Source: Chrysomallon squamiferum
Taxonomy: Eukaryota; Mollusca; Gastropoda; Neomphalida; Peltospiridae
Direction of reading: 5' to 3'
Assembly: GCA_012295275.1 (NCBI GenBank)
Contig: CM022674.1
Location: 15,598,953 to 15,659,943 of the forward strand
DNA length: 60,991 nt
Made by a program: the position numbers and the translations under genes. The notes under the pieces were generated by a model. The model did no database searches. It was not told where the DNA came from and was given only the letters and a program-made list of their open reading frames with translations. This document shows, piece by piece, positions 31,190-45,000 of this stretch. Every line of letters starts with the position of its first letter. Within the stretch, counting starts at the first letter, position 1.

Positions 31190-32590
31190 CACATCAAATT
31201 GTCTCTGGTGTGAAACTTGTACCAGATCTGCTTTCACTTTGACAGCAAGTTGCTTCTGCTGTGATGGTTGAGGTGGGTCTGCTTTTACTTGTACATCAAG
31301 TTGTTTGTGCTGTGAAGCTTGTACTGGATCTGTTTTCACTTTGATATCATGTTGTTTCTGCTTTGAAATTTGAGGTGTATCTGAAATTTGAGGTGTAACT
31401 GAAATTTGAGGTCTATCTGGATCTACTTTCGCTTTCAGCTCAAGTTGTTTTCGTTTTATAGCTTGAGTTGGATCTGCTTTCACTTTTACATCAAGTTGTT
31501 TCCGCTGTGAAACTTGTACTGCAACTGCTATTAGTTCACATTAAATAGTTTCTGCTGTGAAACTTGTAGTGGATCTGCTTTGACTTTTATATTAACCTGT
31601 TTCTCCAGTGAATCTTGTACTGGATCTACTTCCACATTAACATCAAGTTGTTTCTGGTGTGAATCTTGTACTGGATATTCTTTCACTTTCATATTTAATT
31701 GTTTCTGCTGTGAAATTTGAGGTCTATCTGCTTTTAGTTTCATATCAAGTTTTTTCTGCTGTGAATCTTGTACTGGATCTGGTTTTACTTTTACATCTTG
31801 TTGTTTATGCTGTGAAACCAGTTCTGGATCTGGTTTCACTTTCACATCAACTTGTTTCTGCAGTGAAACCTGTACTGGATCTGCCCCCCTCTTTCACATT
31901 AAGTTGTTTCTGTTGTGAATCTTGTACTGGATCTGGTTTCACTTAACCATCAACTTCTTTCTGCTGCGAAACCTGTGCTGGATCTGGTTTCACTTTGACA
32001 TTAAGTTGTTTCTGTTGTGAATCTTGTACTGGCTCTGGTTTCACTTTCACATCAACTTGTTTCTGCTGCGAAACCTATGCTGGATCTGGTTTCACTTTCA
32101 CATCAACTTCTTTCTGCTGCGAAACCTGTGCTGGATCTGGTTTCACTTTCACATTAATTGTTTCTGTTGTGAATCTTGTACTGGATCTGGTTTCACTTTC
32201 ACATCAACTTGTTCCTGCTGCGAAACCTGTGCTGGATCTGGTTTCACTTTCACATCAACTTGTTTCTGCTGTGAAACTTGTGCTGGATCTGTTTCCACTT
32301 TCTCATCAAGGTGTTTCTGCATTGAAACTTTTACTCGATCTGATTTCCTTTTGACGTCAAGTTGTTTCTGGTGTGAATCTTGTACTGGATATTCTTTCAC
32401 CTTCATATTAAATTGTTTCTGCTGTGAAATTTGAGGTGTATCTGCTTTTAGTTTCATATCAAGTTGTTCCTGCTTTGAAACTTGTACTGGATCTGCTTTC
32501 AGTTTTAAATCAAATTGTTTCTGTTGTGAAATTCGAGGTGGATCAGCGTTCACCTTCATATCAAGTTGTTTCTGCTGTGAAAGTGACAGG
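31190..32590 (-). repeat. 51-bp coding minisatellite in left PARP copy
   Basis: About 27 units of 51 bp encode 17 residues of the type QVSQQKQVDVKVKPDPA, alternating Lys/Asp charge with Gln. It sits between the zinc-finger region and WWE1. The right copy has only about two such units at the same place (SQHKQLHVNVREYPAQI, SEQKQLNMQV). Several units carry frame-breaking indels. Confidence 0.95.
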
Positions 32591-33291
32591 CTTGTTTTTA
32601 CAGTTGATACGGGTATGGTCCTCTCTATAACCCTGATTCCTTTCTTTGGTGTTGTGCTCTCATCCGAAGGTTTGCAATCCTATGAACCTCTTTGTTCTTT
32701 CTGTTGATAATTCTCATTACATTTGCAAAGAAGCATCTGTTCAAGTATACTAACTCTATAGTGATTCATATAAAATATCCTCAGGACCCACTGGTTGTGT
32801 TGATATGATTTGATGTAATGTTGTAAGCAACACCTCTTATTGCAGTCCTGTTTTCTACAGACATGAATGAGTGGACAATATTCATCATGTTTGATGCCTC
32901 TTTTATATTCTTCACACCATTCAGGGGTGTTGCATCTCACAACCTTTGCAATGTCCTTATTTTTCAAAAATCCCAAACCTATCTCCTCAATGCGATCCTT
33001 ATTTGTCTCAAAAAAATTATGTGAAAGACACCGACCAGTGGAGCGTTTACACTGACCTAGTACAAAGTTTGTACATATGTGAAGAAACCTGCAGTCTTTT
33101 TTTCTACACTGGGAAGTATTGTAAGGATGACAAATTCTGGCATATCTTGAAAACACAGAACAAAATTTAATGTTGCTATCCTTTGTGAAAAGCAAAAACT
33201 GTTTTTTATGTTTATAAAACCATAAAAACATGTTTAGCTTTTACAGGAAGACTGTTTTCTTTCATCAGTTTCCAAAACTCTGTACGTCCAT

Positions 33292-33491
33292 NNNNNNNNN
33301 NNNNNNNNNNNNNNNNNNNNNNNNNNNNNNNNNNNNNNNNNNNNNNNNNNNNNNNNNNNNNNNNNNNNNNNNNNNNNNNNNNNNNNNNNNNNNNNNNNNN
33401 NNNNNNNNNNNNNNNNNNNNNNNNNNNNNNNNNNNNNNNNNNNNNNNNNNNNNNNNNNNNNNNNNNNNNNNNNNNNNNNNNNNNNNNNNNN
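33292..33491. other. Assembly gap, 200 N
   Basis: Exactly 200 N, so probably a placeholder of unknown true size. It lies at the point of head-to-head symmetry between the two PARP copies. The 5' end of both genes, and any shared promoter, should be here. Confidence 0.99.
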
Positions 33492-34190
33492 AAGGGTGGG
33501 TTTTAGGTAAGAGGAGGAGAGGAGAAAGGAGTGGTTTTAGTAGAGATAGAGGAGAAAGGGGTGGTTTTAGTAGAGGTAGAGGAGAAACGCATGGTTTTAG
33601 TAGAGATAGAGGAGAAAGGGGTGGTTTTAGTAGAGATAGAGGAGAAAGGGATGGTTTTAGTAGAGATAGAGGAGAAAGGGGTGGTTTTAGTAGAGATAGA
33701 GGAGAAAGGGGTGGTTTTGGTAGAGGCAGAGGAGAAAGAGGGGAAAGTTTTAGTTTTGGAGATAGAGGAGAAAGGGGGTGGTTTTAGTAGAGATAGAGGA
33801 GAAAGGAGGTGGTTTTAGCAGAGGAGAAAGGGGGGTTATTAGTAGAGACAGAGGAGAAAGGGATGGTTTTAGTAGAGACAGAGGAGAAAGGGGTGGTTTT
33901 GGTAGAGGCAGAGGAGAAAGGGGTGGTTTTAGTAGAGACAGAGGAGAAAGGGATGGTTTTAGTAGAGACAGAGGAGAAAGGGGTGGTTTTGGTAGAGGCA
34001 GAGGAGAAAGGGGTGGTTTTAGTAGAGACAGAGGAGAAAGGGATGGTTTTGGTAGAAGCAGAGGAGAAAGGGGTGGTTTTGGTAGAGGCAGAGGAGAAAG
34101 GGGTGGTTTTGGTAGAGGGAGAGGAGAAAGGGATGGTTTTGGTAGAGGGAGAGGAGAAATGGTTGGTTTTGGTAGAGGTGGTTTTGGTAG
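33492..34190 (+). repeat. 30-bp coding minisatellite (RGG-like) in right PARP copy
   Basis: About 23 units of 30 bp encode GGFSRDRGER or GGFGRGRGER, an Arg/Gly-rich repeat of the RG/RGG type known for RNA binding and arginine methylation. All units are multiples of three, so the array is open in several frames on both strands. Only the Arg-Gly frame is believed. The array starts at the gap. Confidence 0.95.
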
Positions 34191-36071
34191 CAAAAAATGG
34201 TTGGTTTTGGTAGAGGTACAGCAAAAAGGGGTGATTCTAATAAAGATACACAAGAAACAGGCTGGGACAGAAGCAGAAAAGATGAAATGCTTAGCAGAGA
34301 TAATTTTACAGCCAGTTTTCAAACTGACCAAGGGTTAAACGAAAGAACACTTTCACAGACTAGTCTCTGGTCTTCAACTTCTGCAGAGTATGGCAGTGAT
34401 GATTACGAAAGATCAAGTCTCTCGTATGCCTCAAGTACTGGTTATTTGGCTAACACTGAATATGATAATAGTGACTGTGATGATTATGAAACATCAGCAG
34501 CTTATGGAGAGACCTTGCAATTCAGAAGCTATCTCAGAGCCAAACAACCAGAAAAAGAAGGTTTAACAGGACGAACAACGTCACAATCAAGTATCTGTTC
34601 TTCCTTAAGTACTGGTGATCTGGATAACACTGAATATGATGATAGTGAGGACCAGAAGGAAAATGAAATTATTTCCAAAGTGTTCAACATTCTTCTTGAA
34701 AAGTTTAATGGACGTGCACAGTTTAGGAAACTGATGAAAGAAACCAGTCTTCCTGTAGAAGCTAAACATGTTTCATGGTTTTGTAAACACAAAAAAAACT
34801 TTTTGCTTTTCATAAACGATAGCAAAATTAAATTTGTTTCTGTGTTTTCAAGATATGCCAGAATTTGTCATTATTACAATACTTCTCAGTGTAGAAAAAA
34901 AGATTGCAGGTTTCTTCACATATGTACACAGTTTGTACTAGGTCAGTGTAAACGCTCCACTGGTCACTGTCTTTCGCATAATTTTTCAGACACAAATAAG
35001 AATCGCATTGAACAGATAGGTTTGGGACTTTTGAAAAATAAGGACATTGCCAACGTTGTGAGATGCAGCACCCCTGAATGGTGTGAAGAATATCAGAATG
35101 GTATCAAACATGATGAATATTGTCCACTCATTCATGTCTGTAGAAAAGAGGACTGCAATAAGAGGTGTGGCTTGGAACATAACATCCAGTCATCTGAACA
35201 CAACCAGTGGGTCCTTTCAGTGTTTCATATGAATCACTATAGAGTTCCTATACTTGAACAAATGCTTCTTTGCAAACTTAATCAGAATGATCAACAGAAT
35301 GAACAAAGAGGTTCAAAGGACTATAAATCTTGTGATGAAAGCACAACACCAAAGAACAGCATCAGGGGTGCAGACAGGAACACACCCGTGTATTCCGTGA
35401 ACACAAGCTTGTCACTTTCACAGCACAAACAACTTCATGTGAACGTGAGAGAATATCCGGCTCAGATTTCAGAGCAGAAACAACTTAATATGCAAGTGAA
35501 TTACAATGAAATAGGTATGCTCTGTGAGAAATGTGTCTGGAGTCACTGTGTAATACATTCAAATAAACACAAACAAAGATGCCTACCTTACCAGTGGCAG
35601 ATGGAGATGTGTGACAAATGGGTCAACTTTGACATAGTGGAGAATGAGATGATCGAGCAGTGTTTTTGTAGTCTGAAGTCAGACACAGGAAATATAGAGG
35701 TGAGTTAAAAAAACAACCAGACATGATAATTAAAATTTTATTTATATGTAATAAATTATAAATTTTAATAACAGTAACATATATGAATGTGGCTTTACTA
35801 TTGTTTTGTTTCATAGTACATCCTTTAGAAGTTATTGCCGACTGGATCAGTCATATTTTTCTCTTTATGGAAACGTATGTATCAAAAATCGTTTGAAAGA
35901 TAATAGTTCATAAAGCCATCTGAGAACATTTTCTCTCCGTTTATGCATACTCCTCGACTATTTTCGTTACTTACTACTGCACAACAATACGTAAGAATGT
36001 CATAAGAATTAATCCTATTGCAATTCTTCTTTTAGATTCTGTACCACTAATGATACTTTTACTATACATAC

Positions 36072-36125
<54 letters not shown>

Positions 36126-36841
36126 GTGGATGGATGGATGGAAGTATGGATGGATGTCTGTGCAAGGTTATGTGTCTAAGTATATATATGTATACTTTTT
36201 TCAGTTTTCAAAGGATTCCTCTAATACAGTGGCCAGTAAGTTCATTCCAATTGTAATTGATTTTGACGTAATGACTGCTTCTGTTTCTGTGCAAATGAGA
36301 AAAGTTGCAGTCAGAGTTCAGCGTCTTTCGACACCATCGTATGTCACTGGACAAGAAGACAGCTTCACACAGCTGACACAGTGGTGTTGGTATTTTGATT
36401 CAGGTTTTGAAAATTGGCTGCCTTATGAACCAGTGAATATTCATTTTATTTTATTGTTCAGATACTTTTATCTTTGTTCTTATTTTTTTTTTAAAAAGAG
36501 AAATGAAAAGAAAAAACACAAAAAGCAAACACGAGACACCGTAACATTATATGTAACAAAGATGTATAATATTTAAATAAATGTTGTATAAGGAGAAAAT
36601 AAAATGTTCTAAAAATATAGTTTAAAAAATAGTAAATATTTAGAAAAAGATAGATAGAATGAAGTGGTTACATTTTCATGTTTCTGATACATTATCAGTT
36701 GTCAATTAAAAATAATCTATTATATCTGTATACCTGTATATATGTATGTATATATATATGCATGTGTATATATATATAGGGGTTTATTTGTGTGTGTCTA
36801 ATGTAAAGACCAATGATATGCTATGATACATATATACACAT

Positions 36842-36872
<31 letters not shown>

Positions 36873-37935
36873 TATATATATATGTATGTATGTATGTGTG
36901 TGTGTATGTGTACCATACCATACCATCTGACTTTATATTATATACAACATATATCATACCAGTTGTGTATCAGAATACATATACTATAATACTATATGCA
37001 AAACAGTATTTTGTGTTTATGATAGGAAAGTCTGTTGTATCTATTGCATGCATACATATCATAGCATATCACATCACATCATGTCACCTGACATTACATA
37101 ACACGTAACATACTATAATATTATTTTAAAAAATAACATTTGTTGTTTATTATAGGAAAGTCTGCAGTATACTCTTGAACTGAAGTATTTGGCTGGGCAG
37201 CCATTTTATAACTTCGAAACAGACCAATTTCAGTACGAAATAAATTTTAGCGAGATGACCCAAACAAACCAGAAAACATTAAAACAAAGACGAATGCTGA
37301 GGAGACCTGCTTTTGTTTCCATTGATGATGTACAGAGACAAAAAGAAGTGTAAGTAGCAAAATATTGTACAACAAAAAAAATAAATTTGGATTAAAATAT
37401 TTTGTTCCTCATATTCTCTTATTTTAGATTTTAGATTTTAATTTTGTCTATCTTTAACCTATATCTCATTATCCTATTTTATTTTCTAATAAACGTTATT
37501 TTGATGTGTTTCTCATTTTTAATCTCTGCCTATCAGTGTATGTTCGAGTCTCTCTCTCTCGTCCAAGAAACTTGCATGTTCAGCAACTCTCCCAGACAAC
37601 TGGTTCCCTCTAGACTGTTACCAACCAGTAGAACTGGTGAAACTAAAACTTGATGACTTGACCGAAGACGAGGAGGTGAAAACTGTGATGAAATTATTTT
37701 TCTCTACCATGAACAAATCGGAAGTCAAACTGAAATCTTTGTTTCGCATTCAGAATCCACCATTGTGGGAAAAATATTGTAGGTGAGAGTCCACATTTTT
37801 TGACACTGTTTACATTTAGGTGATGCAAATAAATAGTCTAAATATATTCTGCATATTTCAAGATGTTTATTTATTTATTTATTTGTTTATTTATTTACTT
37901 ACTTACTTACTTACTTACTTTTTCTTCTTCTTCTT

Positions 37936-38003
<68 letters not shown>

Positions 38004-38011
38004 CATCATCA

Positions 38012-38058
<47 letters not shown>

Positions 38059-39846
38059 TTCTCATCCAATCTTAATTAACAACAAACAATACCATGAGAA
38101 AGAGTGAAGCTGCATTTCTGCATGAAATTCTACTCTGATTTTTGTATACTAGCATCGGAAGAAACTAATGCTTGCTATGATGTCACCTTGTTAAGGAAAA
38201 TGACATCATATTTTTGTAATGCTTTATCATTAACAAAGCATAAATTACAATAACATTTATTAATTGTTTCTTGTTCATTGTTTTACTGCCTGAGATACAG
38301 GCATTTAATCAGTATGTTCTCATTAAATAAATAATCTGAGATTGGTATGTAATCAGAATGTTCTCATTAAAAGTATAATCAGACATAAGTATTTAATCTG
38401 TATGTTGTCATTAAATAAATAATCCGAGACTGATAGTTAATAAGTATGTTCTCATTAAATAAATAATTAGTGGACCGATATTTAGTGAGTATATACTCAT
38501 TACTATAGTTTATGTTAGATCATTTGTATTGATTTAGATACAGGTATTTGATGAGTATGTCCGCATTCAATAAATAACCACTGATAGATATTTAATCAGT
38601 AGGTACTCATTAAATAAATAATCAATGGTAGATATGTATTGATTAAATAACAAGTCGATAATTAGTACATCCTTGTTATGTTTAAAGAACGCCAATCGGT
38701 GACACATATTTAATTAATATTTTCTAGTACTAATTCAATAAATTACTGATTCATAATTGGAAAAGATACATATTTTGTTTATTTCAGTAGTGCTGGAAAC
38801 AAATAATAGACTTTCAACAGACAGCAATAGAATATTGCCAATTTGTTTTAAAAAAAAGATTTTGGTAAATAACTGATTAGTACCAAATATGGATTGTAAG
38901 TGGCAGCTATTCAAATACTGATGCTAGAAAATATATCAGCAGTTTTCTCAAAGAAATAGTATGTATCCATCTGATACTAAGCTAGCTGAGCTGTAAGCAA
39001 TAATATTTTTAATTAGTATGAATCTTCAGAGGCCGAGTATTATTTTTGTTCTTCTTTTGCAGTATGAGAAAAGCAATGTTGATGAACAGGGATCATGAAA
39101 GAGATATTAATGAAAGATTTCTCTTTCACGGAACTAGTGGAGACATCAGTATCATACGAGGAATTTGCCACAACAACATCGACTTCAGGCTGAACGGCAA
39201 AAATGGAACAGTTTACGGCAAAGGGGCTTATTTTGCCCGGGATGCCAAATACAGCCACAGCTATACCACAGGATCACATTGCTTCATGTTCATTTCAAAG
39301 GTTCTTGTAGGACAGTATGCTAAAGGTGAAAGTTCCTACTGCCGGCCTCCTTCTAGGAAAGGACATGTTCTTTATGATTCATGTGTCGATGATGTAAACC
39401 ATCCATCAATTTTTGTAATCTTTGACACTTCCCAGAGTTACCCAGTGTTTCTTCTTGAATATTCTGTGAAGATAACACCAGAATTGTTTTCATCAAGCAC
39501 TTCAGTACCTATTTTACAGGCCTTTACTCCTACCAGAATTATTCAAATGCACACTTCAGTTAGCAGTACAGCCAGCATTCTACAACCATTTCACAGTTCT
39601 ACTTCTACAGTAAACACTTCCAACACTTCACCAGTATATCAGAGTTCAGCTTCTGCAGCAAATACTTCCAACGCAACACTAAGATTTCACAGTTCTGCTT
39701 CTACAGTAAACACTTCCAACAATTCACCAGTATTTCAGAGTTCAGCTTCTGCAGCAAATACAACACTGAAAACTTACATTTCACAGTTTTCATTTCAGCA
39801 ACAAACACCCCAACACAACACTAAGTTTCAGTTCTTTCTACAGTAA
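33492..39846 (+). CDS. PARP12/ZC3HAV1-like mono-ADP-ribosyltransferase, right copy
   Basis: Predicted exons: (gap)-35699, 36205-36432, 37156-37349, 37537-37782 and 39063-39846, all in consistent phase. Order: RG-rich repeat; Ser/Tyr/Asp-rich linker (34290-34680); CCCH fingers (CHYYNTSQCRKKDCRFLH at 34866, CTQFVLGQCKRSTGHC, CPLIHVCRKEDC); WWE1 (YQWQMEMCDKWVNFD); WWE2 (TQWCWYFDSGFENW joined to YEINFSEMTQTNQKTLKQRR); and the catalytic domain. The triad is His (39127, FHGTS), Tyr (39229, GAYFARDAKYS) and Ile (39409, PSIFVIFD), the H-Y-I pattern of mono-ADP-ribosyltransferases. Vertebrate relatives bind RNA or ADP-ribose chains and act in antiviral and stress responses; that role is inference here. 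The RG repeat is out of frame with the zinc-finger frame at an A6 run (34192-34197), with another shift near 33780. The true start lies in the gap. The tail is cut by a shift near 39800. Confidence 0.85.
36082..36117. repeat. (TG)n microsatellite, PARP intron
   Basis: TG run about 90 bp upstream of the exon starting at 36205. Confidence 0.9.
37921..38057. repeat. (TTC)n-(TTA)n microsatellite, PARP last intron
   Basis: TTC units followed by TTA, TCA and TTA units. Confidence 0.95.
38058..39062. other. PARP last intron, right copy
   Basis: Non-coding, with degenerate repeats such as ATTAAATAAATAATC spaced irregularly (38280-38720). They mirror the 28600-29000 stretch of the left copy. The acceptor is TTTTGCAG at 39055-39062. 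Confidence 0.7.
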
Positions 39847-39993
39847 ACACTTCAACAATTCTTCAGTATTTCAGAGTTCAGCTTCTGCAGCAGGTACTCC
39901 GTACAGAAAACTTACATTTCTCAGTTTTATTTCCAACACACCATCAAGTTCAGCTTCTGGAAATTCATCTTCTACAGATACTGAAAACACATG
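39847..39993 (+). other. Out-of-frame continuation of the PARP tail
   Basis: After the stop at 39844-39846 a neighbouring frame continues the same Ser-rich style (SSASAAGTPYRK, TPSSSASGNSSSTDTENT) and ends at a stop near 39993. A single small indel near 39800-39850 would explain the split. The present annotation ends the protein about 50 residues early compared with that longer tail. Confidence 0.5.
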
Positions 39994-40038
39994 AAAGCGA
40001 TTTGACACTAATTTTCCTTTTAGTTATTCTCAATTGAA

Positions 40039-40058
40039 TTTTTTTTTTTTATTTTTTT

Positions 40059-40110
<52 letters not shown>
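40039..40110. repeat. T homopolymer
   Basis: Nearly pure T for about 70 bp, with two A interruptions, just downstream of the PARP tail. Confidence 0.95.
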
Positions 40111-42179
<2,069 letters not shown>

Positions 42180-42506
42180 CAGCCATTACTACAAAGGAAT
42201 CCCTCTCACCTATTGACTGACTTCTGACGCTCATGTTATCAATATCGAGAGATTTGAGCACCTGGTGCTGATACGATTTGGGATCGGAGACCATCTTCAA
42301 AAACAGATTTCTCCGCATCTCTGATTGTCGAATATCATCTCATTATCGAACTCGGGTAAAACCTCGTCTTCAGAATCACTCAAACTCTCTTCAACAACTT
42401 CCTTCTCAGCTTGTCGGTTGCTGTCGCGACGGTGTAACAATAGCTCTGACGTCATCTCCACTATGACGTCCCAAGCATAGGTGATATCTTTGTCGCAGGC
42501 TCTTTC
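42180..42506 (-). pseudogene. Decarboxylase last-exon fragment, module P
   Basis: Minus-strand copy of the decarboxylase last exon beginning abruptly at CAERACDKDITYAW. A 22-bp deletion after the DNQRC codons shifts the frame to a stop soon after. The ending carries the same GER-DSFVVMAAVR deletion as the fragment at 975-1399. Upstream it is fused directly to PARP last-intron sequence at about 42506, so it has no splice acceptor or upstream exons. Confidence 0.85.
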
Positions 42507-42839
42507 AGCGCAACAAAACAGATTTCCAATAGAAGATTCATCAATTCGTAACAAAAATAAAAGAAAAAAAAGAAGAAATAAAACTCTTTCTAGGTTGGTA
42601 TCCAAATATTTAACAGTACTTTTGTGAAAGAAATATTTACCATCCATCTGTTACAGAATGAAAATTAATCACTATACTGGAACAGGGATATGGAAAAATA
42701 TGTTTGATCACCAGTATTGTACAAAAGTAATAAAATACTGTAGTTCAGTTACCATGAAATAAATTGTAACGAAAACAAAACATTAAATCTAGCTAAGCAG
42801 TAAGCAATACAAATTTTAATTATTACGAATCTTTCGAGG

Positions 42840-44340
42840 CTAATTTTTCCTAAAGGTGAAAGTACCTATTGCCGGCCTTCTTCTAGGAAAGGACATGTTC
42901 TTTATGATTCCTGTGTCGATGATGTAAATAATCCATCAATTTTTGTAATCTTTGAAATTTCCCAGATTTACCCAATGTTTCTACTTGGATATTCTGTGAA
43001 GAGCACACCAGAAATGTCTTCATCAAGCTCCTCAGTATCGTCTCTTCAGGCCTCTATTCCGATCAGAAGTACTCAAGTACCCAATTCATATTGAAATCAA
43101 TTCCTCCCTCCATTCCTGCATCCACCCTTCCCTCCACCACCCTTTCACAGTTCTACTTCTACAGCAGATGCTTCCAACACTTTACCACTCTTTCACAGTT
43201 CTACTTCTACAGCAGATGCTTCCAACACTTTACCACTCTTTCACAGTTCTACTTCTACAGCAGATGCTTCCAACACTTTACCACTCTTTCATAGTTCTAC
43301 TTCTACAGCAGATGCTTCCAACACTTTACCACTCTTTCACAGTTCTATTTCCACAGCAGATGCTTCCAACACTTTACCACTCTTTCATAGTTCTACTTCT
43401 ACAGCAGATGCTTCCAACACTTTACCACTCTTTCACAGTTCTACTTCCACAGCAGATGCTTCCAACACTTTACCACTCTTTCACAGTTCTATTTCCACAG
43501 CATATGCTTCCAACACTTTACCACTCTTTCACAGTTCTACTTCTACAGCCAATACTTCCAACATTCCACCAATATTTCACAGTTCTACTTCCACAGCAGA
43601 TGCTTCCAACACTTTACCACTCTTTCACAGTTCTACTTCTACAGCAGATGCTTCCAACACTTTACCACTCTTTCACAGTTCTACTTCTACAGCAGATGCT
43701 TCCAACACTTTACCACTCTTTCACAGTTCTACTTCTACAGCAGATGCTTCCAACACTTTACCACTCTTTCACAGTTCTACTTCTACAGCAGATGCTTCCA
43801 ACACTTTACCACTCTTTCACAGTTCTACTTCTACAGCAGATGCTTCCAACACTTTACCACTCTTTCACAGTTCTACTTCTACAGCAGATGCTTCCAACAC
43901 TTTACCACTCTTTCACAGTTCTACTTCTACAGCAGATGCTTCCAACACTTTACCACTCTTTCACAGATGCTTCCAACACTTTACCATTCTTTCACAGTTC
44001 TACTTCTACAGCAGATGCTTCCAACACTTTACCACTCTTTCACAGATCTACTTCTACAGCCAATACTTCCAACATTCCACCAATATTTCACAGTTCTACT
44101 TCTACAGCCAATACTTCCAACATTCCACCAATGTTTCACAGTTCGACTTCTACAGCAAATACTTCCAACATTCCACCAATATTTCACAGTTCTGCTTCTG
44201 CAGCAAATCCTTCCAACATTCCACCAATGTTTCACAGTTCTACTTCTACAGCCAATACTTCCAACATTCCACCAATGTTTCACAGATCTACTTCTACAGT
44301 AAATAATTCACCAAGTTCAACTTCTGCTATATACAGCTAA
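42840..44340 (+). pseudogene. PARP catalytic-end and tail fragment, right arm
   Basis: PARP intron sequence runs straight into KGESTYCRPSSRKGHVLYDS at about 42853. The splice acceptor and the first half of the catalytic exon, including the His and Tyr motifs, are deleted. The end of the domain follows (PSIFVIFEISQIYPMF), then a stop at 43093, then a Pro-rich block and a long Ser/Thr repeat array ending in SPSSTSAIYS. It has no promoter or 5' exons. Confidence 0.85.
43148..44335 (+). repeat. 48-bp coding minisatellite (PARP tail), right arm
   Basis: About 24 units of 48 bp encode FHSSTSTADASNTLPL-type blocks. The left-arm array has about 16. A partial unit near 43965 switches which frame stays open, so one long frame changes from LYHSFTVLLLQQM blocks to DASNTLP blocks. 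Confidence 0.95.
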
Positions 44341-44769
44341 CATATCAAACTGACGTGTGCTTCAAATGCCTTTATATCTATCAATATTTATTACTGTAAA
44401 AATGCATATTTAGCATATGTTTTGTTAAAGATAATAATAATATTAGTACTAATTTTAATGATAACAATGGTAGCGGCCCCAGTTCACTGCTTTGCCTGCA
44501 GATCTATAATAGAGTTAAGAGGATCTTGCTGTCGGGATGGTTATTTTGGTTGTTGTTTTGGGAAATGTTCGTTTGCTTTTGTTCAACCAAAAATATATTA
44601 ATAACAAATTCTTTTTTATTTCACATTTTATGTGGACATTGCAATTTATATACTCACAAGAGGATGAGATAACCCCTCACTGTACTGTAGACTGGGGTTT
44701 ATATTACAGGGAAGCATAGGTCAATAGCATAAACTACAGCTGGGTCTGTAGGATAGAAGAAGGATTGCA
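44341..44769. other. PARP-downstream block, right arm
   Basis: Mirror of 26310-26740. It is highly conserved in all four modules, including the stretch that reads as an open frame around 44537-44719. That frame is a shared non-coding downstream block and is not supported as a gene. Confidence 0.6.
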
Positions 44770-45000
44770 TTGCAAGTGTATGGGTCAGTAGGACACAAAA
44801 ATTACATTACACAGGTGTATGAGTCAGAACGATACACAAAGGATTACGATACACTGGTATATGGGTCAGTATTGTACACAAAGAATTACATTAAACAGGT
44901 GTATGGGTCACTAGTGTATACAAAAAATTGCATTACAGGGGTGTGTAGGTCTGTGGTATACATAAGTGATGACATTACATAGATCGTTTACGTAGACATA
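44770..45000 (+). repeat. 42-bp tandem satellite, module C
   Basis: About five units of the 42-bp repeat in the orientation opposite to modules A and B, with the 14-residue YGSVLYTKNYI periodicity. Confidence 0.85.

Noticed and set aside
31659-32630. Plus-strand Cys/Phe/Ser-rich frames (CFCCETCAGSGFTFTS)
   Set aside because: They are the reverse strand of the 51-bp PARP linker repeat.
33750-34331. Pro/Leu/Ser-rich minus-strand frames opposite the RG repeat
   Set aside because: A 30-bp repeat without stops is open in several frames on both strands. Only the RG frame leads toward the zinc-finger domain.
44537-44719. Small conserved frame repeated at 2874, 26346 and 44537
   Set aside because: It is conserved only because the module downstream block was duplicated. 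It lies after the PARP stop, lacks motifs and has no upstream signals.
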